From Tubulanus polymorphus (Eukaryota > Nemertea > Palaeonemertea > Tubulaniformes > Tubulanidae): DNA of 64,000 bases. Shown here piece by piece: positions 1 to 10,162 of this stretch (position 1 is the stretch's first letter; each line of letters opens with the position of its first letter). The stretch spans positions 9,858,501 to 9,922,500 of the forward strand of contig NC_134035.1 of NCBI RefSeq assembly GCF_964204645.1. The letters are read 5' to 3'. The translations under genes were made by a program, and so were the position numbers. The notes beneath the pieces are model-generated. The model was not told the DNA's origin, ran no database searches, and saw nothing but the letters and a program-made list of their open reading frames with translations.

Positions 1-556
1 AGATTTCTCTGTGTCGCTTTGAACTTAGATTTTGATTAAAGCGGATTAAAGCAGGCGCCGTATAAGAGTTTATTGGACAGAATTATACATCTTAGTAATG
101 ACCGTCTAATTCAATTGAAGAAATAATCCACAATTTATGAAGAAAAGCCGAAGAAAGTCACGTCCACGTTTTGACTCAAATACTAATCAGCATCCATTTT
201 GAAATTGGCTTGTAGCATTTGAGTCATAATATCAATCTTCTATCAGTTTAACTTCGTAATCGAGGGTTCTTTCATCAACTACTGAAAAACCACGTCTTGA
301 AAATTGACACAATTTTTCGTTCCAGGAGCCAGTTGCTCAAAAGTTGGTTAAGAGTTAACCAGTAACAGCAGAAAGTTGACTTAGGGGTGACAATCAAAAG
401 TACAATTGGATTACTACATGGTATTTATCCACCAGGTTATCTTCAACCAACTTTTTATCAACTGACCCGGCTGGTATGTATGTTATGAAACAGCCGCTAA
501 GCATTGTCAATCATTTGGATAAAATGTCTCTACTAGGTGTGACAATGATTACTTAC

Positions 557-1987
557 CCATGATAGATTGCCCACGTATGTAGCGTGTCGTCTGGTGGCCC
601 ATGGTTGCCCGGCAGCATTCGCAGCAGCCGTAGCCGTCTGCTTAGGGCCGGTCGGTTCCGACTGAAAATGAAAGACACAAAACATCTAGCATTGTATTTT
701 ACAATATCATTTATTTACTCAACACTATTTCTTATTGTATTTTAAGATTATTTTGAATTTTTTGTTTCTAATTCATATTTCATAACGTATTAAGAGTTTG
801 ATAACCAAAGTTTTGGCCAACTTGTAAGTTTTCTTCTAACATCACCAGTCGTCCTAAATTATTTCTTAAATATTATTCATAAAATTTTATGAAATAATTT
901 TAGTTATCTTATCTAAATGTCGTTGTCATCAAGTTTAGGGTTTCATTTCATTGACAACTGTTAAGCTATGTATTAGTAACTATTGAAAGAACATTTGTGG
1001 GCCGGGAAAGAATCAATTACAGTTATCGTAGGGTAAGAAATATCAAAAGTAGCAATTAAAGGGTTTTCAGAGATCAGGGAAAGCAACAATCCCCGATTTA
1101 GCAGCAGGGTAAAATAATCCAGACCTCCCTTATTTTCAACATCACTATAAAGAACCATGTAATTCGTAGGTCGGGATAGTTTTTACGATTTAATAAGCTT
1201 TTGCTCGGGGCAACAGGTAAAAATACTAACATTATGATGAGCTGGAGGACCATCAGCAGCGGGTCGGTCACCACCTCCGGTCGCTGGAGCAGTTATGACA
1301 TCATCGTATAAATCACCTGCGTCGTTATTAAATTCATTTTCCTGAAGAAATAGTTCAAATAATCACGTGAAACAGAGCGCGAATATAATGAATACAGCAT
1401 TTGCTATGTCCATCGACATTGTATTTGAGTTAGATTTGGCAAATTTGTTCTCTGAAAGTGCGTTGGCATTTTGTGAGTGGTGGCGTTAAAAAGCATGGCA
1501 TTATCACAGACTTCGACTGTATACTCAAAGCTATTTGATTTTCTTTTTTTTCATTGAAGCCTGATTGCAGCGCCCTCAAATGACAAAACAACGAACTAAA
1601 ATGTGTTCTTTCAGTAAGTAAGTACCAGGATTCATTATCCCCTAGAAGGCTCTAGCAGCGGCATTGTTTAAAATAACCAACCCTCAACTCACGATATAAT
1701 TGCAAGCAACAAACGCAAAAACAACAACTTGCATTTTTTGTTTTAACAAAGAACAATGAATGCCCAGCTCCCGTAGAAACCACCCGGCAAACTCGCACCC
1801 TTCTAAATCACAATATACTAAAGAGAACTGACCGTTATCAACCACTCAAAATAACCCTCCAGATTCTATAATTTGTGCTCTATAAAGAGCTGCTAGAAAG
1901 ATATCGATTCTAAACTGAATAAGACCTATTTACCTGATTAAAATCTTCGATATTTTCATAAATATCGATGTCCACGCCATCCGCCAT
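557..1987 (-). CDS. CPSF6: CPSF6/CPSF7-like cleavage factor Im subunit (5' part, three exons)
   Basis: Homologue of the large subunit of cleavage factor Im, which binds NUDT21 and RNA in the nucleus and helps choose poly(A) sites. Coding exons on the minus strand are 1934-1987, 1231-1341 and 557-661; all three are multiples of three and have GT/AG borders. The start reads MADGVDIDIYENIEDFNQ, very close to the family N-terminus, followed by the acidic NEFNNDAGDLYDDV block shared with CPSF7. Exon 3 ends in RHATYVGNLSW, the first beta strand (RNP2) of the RRM. The rest of the RRM and the proline-rich and RS-like regions must lie left of position 1; I found no further exon in 1-556, which looks like intron. 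Sequence cannot decide between CPSF6 and CPSF7, since invertebrates usually have one ancestral gene. Intron 2 and the upstream region carry no other gene. Confidence 0.88.
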
Positions 1988-2220
1988 TTTGAATGCCGCT
2001 TCAAGTTAGAAATAATCGCTGGAACGACCACAATTTTATTAATACCTTTTTCGGTATAATCTCTGTATTTTAGTTCAAATTATAGAAGCGATTATATATA
2101 CCGTTACAGCAACATTTAAAGCCTCATTATTTGATGTAAGACCTACGATATGTAAAACACGTGTGATATTTGATGTATCGACGGTTCGGATTCAATTTTT
2201 CGCGGAGCGCACAAGAACCA

Positions 2221-2228
2221 TGACGTCA
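2221..2228. promoter_or_regulatory. CRE-like palindrome upstream of the CPSF6/7-like gene
   Basis: A perfect TGACGTCA lies 234 bp upstream of the CPSF6/7 start codon, in the expected promoter region. CREB/ATF binding is an inference from the motif alone. Confidence 0.4.
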
Positions 2229-2341
2229 TCGAAGGCGCTGTTGGGTTCGAGCCCGTGTATTATTGAAATACATTCGAAAGCTACGAAATGAGACGAGGCA
2301 ACATAAAAAAACAACAAAAAATTATTCTGATAATTGCGACT

Positions 2342-4270
2342 TTTATTTTACAAATATTAACTAGGGTTTTCAACTTTACACATTTTGATAAAACGTACAT
2401 GGTGTAGTATACAACGAGACATATACAATACATAGCCTGTAAGGATAAAATTATATATCCTCCACAGCACTTCTAACTGTACACATTACATTACAAAAAT
2501 TTGATACCTCTCTAAAAGCATTTAAACAAATTTCCTACGTAAACATCGGATACCAAAATCACAGCTTCAACAAATTATTTTTCTTCAGGAAGGGAAAACA
2601 ATCTTGTTTAGGAATCATGTTAGATAATACGATTCTCTTGAATAGATAGTTAAACTCTGTATTTTGCCATTTTCAGATATTTCACTGGTTACAAGTTCCC
2701 TAGGGATAAGGTAGTCGGTAACTTTCAGTGGTTTAGCTTCATGACGATTGGATATTTTCACAAACCATATAAGCCCATTCGATAATGAAAGCTTACCTGG
2801 TAAGTGGTAATACCACCAACGATTAGGTTATTTACTAGGGATAAGTACTAAACTGTCAAACACAGATTTTACAAATAACGTATAAGACCTAGTACTAAAC
2901 TTGACAAAACATCAAATTTATAAATCGGAAATGTTCTGTGTGGAATCATTGCTTCTTTCATAAACCTTAACAAAATAGATGATGATAAATAACAGGGTCC
3001 CTACAGATCAGTCATTCCTGGATATAAGGAGAAAATATCAAATATCGAGGAACTGTCTGCATCACTTTCACATTCAGCAGACTGCTCCTATATTGGTACT
3101 GTAAACCATTATTTCGGTGGTTTTGTAAGCAAATTTTTATCCTTAATACACTATTAAACAAGGTTTCTAATTCGGTAACCGCCTAATTGACTAAAAAAAT
3201 TCTGGTCCCAACTGCACCGATTTAGGCGTAGTCTAGTGTACAACTACAGACAAAATTGAAGGAGTTTCTAACATTTTTTTTCAAATTAAAGGAGTTTCAA
3301 GCACCTATATTTGAAGGAGTTTTTAAGGAATCAAGGAGTTATAGGGACCCTGAATATCGACACAAACCGCAGTTTAACTTTCCCACCATTTATTTCGTTA
3401 CAGATCAATTAATTTTGAAAAAATTTTTTCAGTTCATGATCGAAAAATTTCTAATTCGTTCGTAAAATAAGTTAGATAATGATTAAACATAACGTCAGTG
3501 TAAAATATTGCCTACGACATAATTTCAATTCTTCATCGAGAGTAAAATTCACGAAAATGTCTCTGCGTATAAAATAAATTTCATATATTTATATAATATG
3601 ATGTACATATGAAACAGGTAGCACCACATAAACACCCATACACACTCATACATACATACAATACGCCACATCTCTCTCTCTGCTTTCATAGTGGATTCGT
3701 ATTCTCCGTTCAAATAACATTGAATTCCACGTATAATATTCACGGGTATTATGATGTTCAACACACGTATAAGGTTTGCAATTGCTACTAATTGAAAATC
3801 TAGGCAGGTTTCGATTGAGTCTCCCTACGACTGATTCTGGAACGCTCTTCTAGTGTGTTAAGCCAAACGCATAAATAGGACACAGAAACATGTTCCCGAG
3901 TGTTTCCGAGTGTTGTATACATACACAAGAAACAATAAACATGGTTTCGGGAACATTGTTTCTTAAATGAAACATGTTTGTTTTCATGTTTTCTGCATCG
4001 ACTAAAATACACTTTACATTTTTTTCGACCAGAGTGTAGTATAATCTGAAAACCTAGATAGAAACGGCCCCGGTAGAGGGTTTGTAATCAGGATTTGCTG
4101 TTCTTAAACCGGAGTTCGTCCAATCGAAACCTGCCTTACAAACGGTGTCCAGATCTGATGATATGTCCGCGCTGCAGAAAAACATCGTAGCCAGGTGGTT
4201 GTTGTCGGGGTAAGGGCTGGCAGCGCATGCTACAACAGCGGCTTCTCCTCACGCTCAATATCCATCCGTG
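2342..4270 (-). other. Putative MOB3 3' UTR with repeats
   Basis: No coding exon was found here. A minus-strand AATAAA (tttatt at 2342-2347) just right of the CPSF6/7 promoter could end a long MOB3 3' UTR. The stretch contains a miniature element of family B (about 2995-3352; see findings) and, at about 3840-4010, a diverged copy of the palindromic family seen at 41116-41293. UTR assignment is an inference; RNA data would be needed to place the end. Confidence 0.3.
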
Positions 4271-6793
4271 TTAATGAGTTAGTTTTTCTGTCATTTCACG
4301 CTGTGGAGAGAAATAATGAAAATTTTTGGATTATCTAAGATTTTGACTACGAATATATCAGGGTGGCCACTTTCCGTCCATTTACAAATCCCCTGAGTTT
4401 TCCATGTGATTACACAAAATTCCCAGAGTGAATCAGAGAAATTTCTAGGTTTGAAATGTTACAATTCATTCATTTTTCATTGAATCACGTATTGATACAG
4501 AGAGTTTTCAAGGTTTTTGGTAAAATGGGTCAAATATTCTCTACAATTTTCTGTTTCCCTAAGTTTTCCCGATCGGTGGCCATCCAGTACAAGAGGACAC
4601 CTTTCACGATGGACTTCGTTAAGCCATTAAGAGTTTTAAGAATTGAATTAACATAAGCCTGACTCCCAATTCACTGCCTTTTATTGAGCTGCATCATTGC
4701 AGAACTACTTCCTGCTATAAAATGGTTCTTCTCCCAGTCATGAACAATTCTAACATCATATAATGTCCTTACCAGTGGTTCCAACTCCTTTTTATCGACC
4801 AAATTGAATTCCGTGACAAAATAATAGAAGTGCTTGTAGCAAGTGTTAATGTGGGCTTCCTGAAAAATACGTAATCGGATATATAGCGATTTATGTGGCT
4901 CGCGATGCAGATGAAGAATGTAAGATGAATATTTTCGGTCTCAACACGTACGGCTCCAATGGCGACTAATCTGTCGAAATGATGGATATATACATGAACG
5001 AACACGCGGAAAAGTCGAGTCAGAATCTTCTTACAGGTCGGAAAATAATTCCGCGGAAATGGAACTCCTGTAATTAAAAGTTACACTCGAAATATAGCGT
5101 CAGGTTTGATACGAAGATTCGTAGATCTGTGTTTCAAACTTTTCTGATTCTTCGATTATATCAGTATTCCACAGAGAAAATTATCTTATTACCTTAACTC
5201 TCCTAATGTAGTGCTAAATTTTGTGCAAAATCGTGTGAATTCATTTAATTGTACTTCACAGAAAATCATACCTAATGTGACTGGAAATATATCTTCGTTA
5301 TTGATTTGATTTTCAGCCCAGTCCATCAGAAGGGCTATATACTTATTGGCAGGTAAAGCTGTTGGTTTTTTGTACGTTAGACCATCACACCAGTGATATT
5401 CATATCTAAATGTATCAAATATAGACCACATTATGAAGAATTCTATTAGCCAGCGAGTATCATAAACTACAAACATTACACCACATGACTGGGTTTACCA
5501 GTTCGATTTGAATCTTGAAGTTAGTTAATTTTCAACGATAAAACTTGAGTCAAACACTAATGATTTGTGCAACTCAAGGATATTCTAACATTATAGGCCA
5601 TACATAATTAACCCTTCCAGTGAATCTACACTGCAGTGCGGTGTATAAATATGAGATGGACTTTGCTAGTACACACCGCATCGCAACCTGAGTTTTTATC
5701 TCTATTGGAAGATGGCAGCACCTATCAAACAAATGGAATATCAGTCCATAATGATACACTGTGCCGCGGAGTAGTTACATTAAAGCCCAAATAATATTCA
5801 ACACACAGGGACGGAATTTTCAAAAAAAATTTCAAATTATCTCCAGCATTTTCCAGTATTAATTAATCAGCCCTGGTAGGGTTTTATCCTTAGATTTCTC
5901 GTAGATAAACGTTTAGGGACGAATCTTTCTCTTGATCAGCGCTAAATCATTTTTCAATTCTTTCTATAAGGAAGCGATTCTACTTACTTCGGACCTCCGC
6001 ACATCGTAGGACATGATTCTTCGGTGCAATACTCTGTAACTGTACCGTAAATCAAATTGATTCTGTTGAAGAAGTCGACGACTGAAAATACAAGAGATTG
6101 TCGCACAGATTAGAAGAGTAGTCTGATGGTTTAAAAATCAAAAGGAAAAAAATCGAGAGCGAAATTTACGGAAAGGGGGCTGAAGATGAAAATGTACTTT
6201 TTCCACAAGAAACTCCTAAAATACGTGGCAGATCGATTAAATAAGGAAAGAAAAAAATGAAGCTGATGATTCACAGGCACAGTAGGACAGACAGCAAAGG
6301 ATTTCGAAATTCTAGCGTCTCTGAGGCCATTTCAAATGAAATTCATGAGACAGAATCCTGTTCTGTTAAGTCTACAAAAAATGTTCTCAACATTTTTGGA
6401 GGCATCGCAGATATTTTTTGGCCTATTCAAGGGCAAACCAAGCGGTCTGCTTGCCCTTTGGTACCCTCTTGAAAGATGCTCGAAAAATCAACATACCATG
6501 TACGGCAATCCAATCATTCATATTTTCATTTGGAGGCAACGAGACAACTTTCCTGAGGTCAATACCAGATTGCAACGAGGCAGTCGCTTGCTTGTGCAGG
6601 TTGTATTTCAATGTTCCGGGTTCAAAGCGTTTCTTCGGCCGAAATGTCTGGAAAATAAATGATTGAATTATCAAAAAACTTTAACCGGGCTTGTCCTGTG
6701 GATGATAGAAATCGAAAAGTGGTACAGATTCGTGATACCCACCTTGTCTCGGCCGAAAAAATTCATAAAACCAACTACTGGTAGATTAGCCAT
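4271..6793 (-). CDS. MOB3: MOB kinase activator 3 homologue
   Basis: Member of the MOB family, small adaptors of NDR/LATS-type and MST kinases; the MOB3 branch regulates MST1 in vertebrates. Seven coding exons: 6743-6793, 6497-6647, 5988-6081, 5272-5405, 4952-5067, 4773-4859 and 4271-4300, giving 220 residues (human MOB3A has about 217). I start at [17 protein letters not shown] because it joins in frame to [12 protein letters not shown], the MOB3 signature; a second Met nine codons later is possible. The C2H2 zinc site is visible as YCTEESC and [11 protein letters not shown]3-specific blocks include QINNEDIFP and [14 protein letters not shown]. The last exon holds only nine residues (REMTEKLTH) plus the stop. 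Introns 1-7 are short and unremarkable. A dispersed element (family A, about 4360-4583) sits in the last intron. Confidence 0.93.
4360..4583. repeat. Miniature inverted-repeat element, family A
   Basis: Begins with atcagggtggccacttt and ends with the inverse ggtggccat near 4583. The internal sequence (ccctgagttttcc, acaaaattccc) is shared with copies at about 19463, 20440 and 48427 and, in the other orientation, at about 45880, 47334 and 56203. It lies in the final intron of MOB3. No coding capacity. Confidence 0.6.
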
Positions 6794-8417
6794 ACTGCTT
6801 ACTACCCATATACCTGAAACTAGAGACATAAATCAACTAAAATTAGTATGTGTTCTGGTGTCAGCCTGTCATCTGAGTAGACTTGGTGCGCTACAGTGAA
6901 TAAGGCTTATTCACTGTCTGGTTAATGGATCATTGGATATTGGTCATGACTGATTCTGGGACACAGTCCAGCTAGGCTCAGCTTAATCTATAAACCTGTA
7001 AACTAGTGTTTATACTAAACACAGCTGTTAGTCTAAGACAGATCCTGGCACGAACAGCCATGTTGCTGTTGGTTTTGATGGCTTCCTGATTGAGTCGACA
7101 TGGTCGAGATGACAAGGCCGGGTGACATTTCCATCGTTTTTAAGAGGTGATAGAAAAATACCAACAAACAACTGTCCAAAAAAAGTTGTTCCAAAGCAAT
7201 AAATCAAGAAAGCAGCTTCTTATTCTTTATGACATTGTCATTATCAATCAACTGATCAAGTCAAGACATATATTCAATGAGTGATCATCTCCACTCGTCT
7301 CGTCTCATGTCGTTTTCCACCAATTCGGGATATTTTTTACCAAAAAAACACTTCGCTACTTTCCTTCTTTTATGAATATGTATTTCTCATTTTTACTGAA
7401 GAAGAATCACGAATGATCTAAAATCACACCGGGATTCAAAACTCACCAAATTATGCGTTGAATATTCAATAATTATTGCGAAAAATCGTCGATTTCTTTC
7501 TTCCTGGTTCTATTTATGAAGTGAGCAGTGTCACCCATGGACGACTCGGCGCCGCTCCTAACACTGAAATAGAGCGGTACGGGTCGGACGCCGCATCGGG
7601 CGGGCCTTAAAATCCTCACGCGAAACGTCGACTACTCAGACACTCGCAATCGTTTGGTCCGAACTTAGCAAGATGATAAAACATTCTTTCGCAGCACGGA
7701 ACCGCTTAGAAGAAATAAAGCCTATTAATTCAATTTTTAAAAACTTGAAGTGAAGAAGATGAAAATTGTTTTATTTATTCTACGATTATACTTTTTTTAT
7801 TTTTACAATAAATCAATATCATCAACACCAGTCGCACAGTTGAGAACAAACCAAAGTCCAAAAGTAGTCTCTTATATCAAAACTGGTCTTAAGTTGTTTG
7901 TTGTTTGAACTTAGTTGGTCTTAGGCTCCTGGAGTAGTCTGAATACCAGACGTTGTTACAGTCCCAACACGATGTGCCCAAAGGTCCTCTGTTTGGGGAA
8001 CATCGTTAAGATACAAGACAAACTTCTGGGGTCAGGCCGGTTGCTAAACATTTAGTAAAGGATAACCAGCGAATAAATACCATCAAATTAACGATGAACT
8101 TGTAATTGTCACGATGTCAACTATTCACTGGTTAACTCTAACCAACTTATGAACAACTGACCCCTACATTAACAAAATCTAAGCCATGGACTGGTCCAAC
8201 TGGTGCAGTTTCACAGTTCTGAGTTATGATTTGACTCTGGGTTAACTCATTGAAAATAAACTAACTTTAACTCAGAGTTATCTCTAACTCACGACTGTGG
8301 AACTGGGTCTCAACTGAATTCTAACAAAATGCAATAATCTCACAGGCACCAAGAGACAGCTTAATATGTCGAAATAATGCAGTCTAAGTAGTTCAGTAGT
8401 ACACGTAAAAAATCGAC
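6794..8417. other. Intergenic DNA upstream of MOB3 and downstream of SNAPC1
   Basis: No convincing exon on either strand. It contains part of a repeat related to 326-472 (about 8034-8165; inverted ends around ggttgctaaac and caactgacccc), and a copy of palindromic family C at about 8200-8312. The GC-rich patch at about 7540-7640 may be the MOB3 promoter. Confidence 0.35.
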
Positions 8418-8628
8418 ACTCTATTGTTGCGTTACCCGAGCGACGCAATGTCAAAGGCCACTTTATTGTTGAGTTTCAAAAGCAACGCAATGTAGACGAC
8501 CACTCTATTGTTGCGTTTCCCGAGGGACGCCATGTCGACGACCACTCTATTGTTGCGTTTCCCGAGCGACGCGATGTCGACGATCCCTCTAGTGTTGCTT
8601 TCCCCGAGCGACGCGATGTCGACGATCG
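8418..8628. repeat. Five-copy 42-bp minisatellite across the SNAPC1 stop codon
   Basis: Five tandem units of 42 bp begin at 8418, 8460, 8502, 8544 and about 8586. Each carries variants of ctattgttgcg followed by cgacgcaatgtcgacgac. The fifth unit overlaps the last SNAPC1 codons and the stop (8589-8591). Unit 2 contains the minus-strand AATAAA at 8462-8467. A 42-bp unit keeps reading frame, so in one minus-strand frame it would encode a 14-residue repeat of the type VDIASLG, but that frame is not the SNAPC1 frame. Confidence 0.85.
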
Positions 8629-9641
8629 CGTCTCTTTTTACCTTTATTACGAAACGCTCGTTCTTTGATCGTCGCGCGTTTATTTCCGTGATCCCCGTCG
8701 CCATCCTCATCGTCATCCTCATCGGGGTTATAATCCTCGTCAGACGAATTCGATCCTTTTCTTCCTCCTCTTCGCGGACTGGACTCCTGGCCTGTTCGCG
8801 TGCGTTTTTTTCCCGGAGGAGACAAACTTCCCGACGGGCCGGCGGCGATTTTTTCGGCAACACGTTTTTCGAACTCGGCGATCGTGGCCTCCATCGTCTC
8901 GGTAACGTTTCGATGTTGTAACACGTCTAACGCCGGCGAGGGCCGGGTCGCCGTCGGGCCCGCCAGCATACACTTCATTTTATAATACTGTTCGTGAACG
9001 GCGTTTAACTGTATGGCCAAATCGCAATGCACCAAATCGTTGATTTCGCTTTTTACGATCGAAGACCCGCCGTCGTTCGACTTCTGCATTCGCGCGTCCT
9101 TCTCCACCCAGAAATTCCTAACCGGACGCTCGGTGGCGCTGAAATAGAAACACTTCGACAGTATCATCTTGCGCATGATGAACTCGATGTCTAAATGTCC
9201 CTTTTTCGTTACGAGGTCGAGAAATTTAAGATAGCACTTCCATTGTTCGGGTTCCATCAGTATTTTCAGTTTGGGAACGTGCGGTTGGGTGTGATAGAGC
9301 CCGTACAACAAGTAGAGACCGCAGAGATTCGCCTGAAAACTCTTAAACGATAAAAACTCTTTCGCGACGACGAACGTTTCTTCGATGAACTCGATCAGGC
9401 TTTCTTTCATGCGTCGACCCCAGAATATCTGCGGCATTTTCATATCGCGCCAGATTTCGGCGAATTGTTCGTATCGGATGCTGTCGGATGATACGAAGCG
9501 GCGACAGAGTTTTTGTAAATCGAGACGGATGCAGCCTCCTGTAGTATGAGAACTCGCAATTGTCAGTTCACCGGCACCGGCGCCGATCTCCTCAGCCATC
9601 TTCGTCGATTCAGTATTCATTTCCTCATTAGCAGAAGCCAT
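8589..9641 (-). CDS. SNAPC1: snRNA-activating protein complex subunit 1 (SNAP43)
   Basis: Subunit of the SNAPc/PTF complex that binds the proximal sequence element and drives snRNA transcription by RNA polymerases II and III. It is encoded in one exon; the ATG at 9641 gives 350 residues starting MASANEEMN. An upstream in-frame Met at 9698 would add 19 residues with no family support. Residues about 45-200 match the conserved SNAPC1 domain: SSDSIRYEQFAEIWRDM, CGLYLLYGLYHTQPHVPKLK and a KCFYFSATERPVRNFW block. The tail is disordered with KKRTRTGQ, an acidic YNPDEDDDEDGDGDH run and a final basic KGKKRRDRRHR cluster, resembling a nuclear localisation signal. The intronless state contrasts with all neighbours except the GPCR. 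The 3' end runs into a minisatellite, and the basic C-terminus may be partly repeat-derived. Confidence 0.9.
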   Translation of the reverse strand: MASANEEMNTESTKMAEEIGAGAGELTIASSHTTGGCIRLDLQKLCRRFVSSDSIRYEQFAEIWRDMKMPQIFWGRRMKESLIEFIEETFVVAKEFLSFKSFQANLCGLYLLYGLYHTQPHVPKLKILMEPEQWKCYLKFLDLVTKKGHLDIEFIMRKMILSKCFYFSATERPVRNFWVEKDARMQKSNDGGSSIVKSEINDLVHCDLAIQLNAVHEQYYKMKCMLAGPTATRPSPALDVLQHRNVTETMEATIAEFEKRVAEKIAAGPSGSLSPPGKKRTRTGQESSPRRGGRKGSNSSDEDYNPDEDDDEDGDGDHGNKRATIKERAFRNKGKKRRDRRHRVARGKQH

Positions 9642-10162
9642 ATTCGCTCCTTGCTCCAATTTCTCAGTAACTGTCCCCTTCCGCCGAATGACAACCAAGA
9701 AAAAGTAATGTTTGAAAACTTTTTTTCGAAGCGCCCTATGAAAAACTGCATAGATTTAAAATTAGACGGCCTTGGTCGGTATTTAGTACTACCAACTTAT
9801 TACTCGCTTGCCACAGTATCCCAGTTAACCGGACGTAAAAAAAGAAATTTAAAAGATTCAATTTTACATTCCAATTTTTACAAGAAATACCTTGAGGAAT
9901 TCCATACTTAATCACTAGTAGCAACCGTCAACGATTAAAACTTCAGCGCTGAAGCTTAACGGCCCGGAAAGAACTATTGGGCGAGAACGGGTGTCCGGTC
10001 AGCATCGCTGCGTCCGGGCCATCATTCCAAAATGTGGAGAACAAACATGGCGGATGAACAGAATTAAATTTCAACCCAATTTTTTTTAAAGTACTTCTTA
10101 GCGATCATTCAACACATCGGATAGGTTTATTTCCTCGTTGAAACCAGCAGCAGAAAATAATC
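9642..10162. promoter_or_regulatory. Divergent promoter region between SNAPC1 and MFAP1
   Basis: The 521 bp separating the two start codons are the only possible proximal promoter for both genes. A YY1-like AACATGGCGG lies around 10045. No TATA box was seen near either start. Shared regulation is inferred from spacing and from both products acting in RNA biogenesis. Confidence 0.45.

Noticed and set aside
8418-8628. CRISPR-like array of regular repeats
   Set aside because: The units are contiguous with no unique spacers, and the genome is eukaryotic.
8432-8921. Open frames on both strands opposite or offset to the SNAPC1 3' end, one with a VDIASLG repeat
   Set aside because: They are out of frame with the conserved SNAPC1 domain and arise from the 42-bp minisatellite and GC-rich codons.
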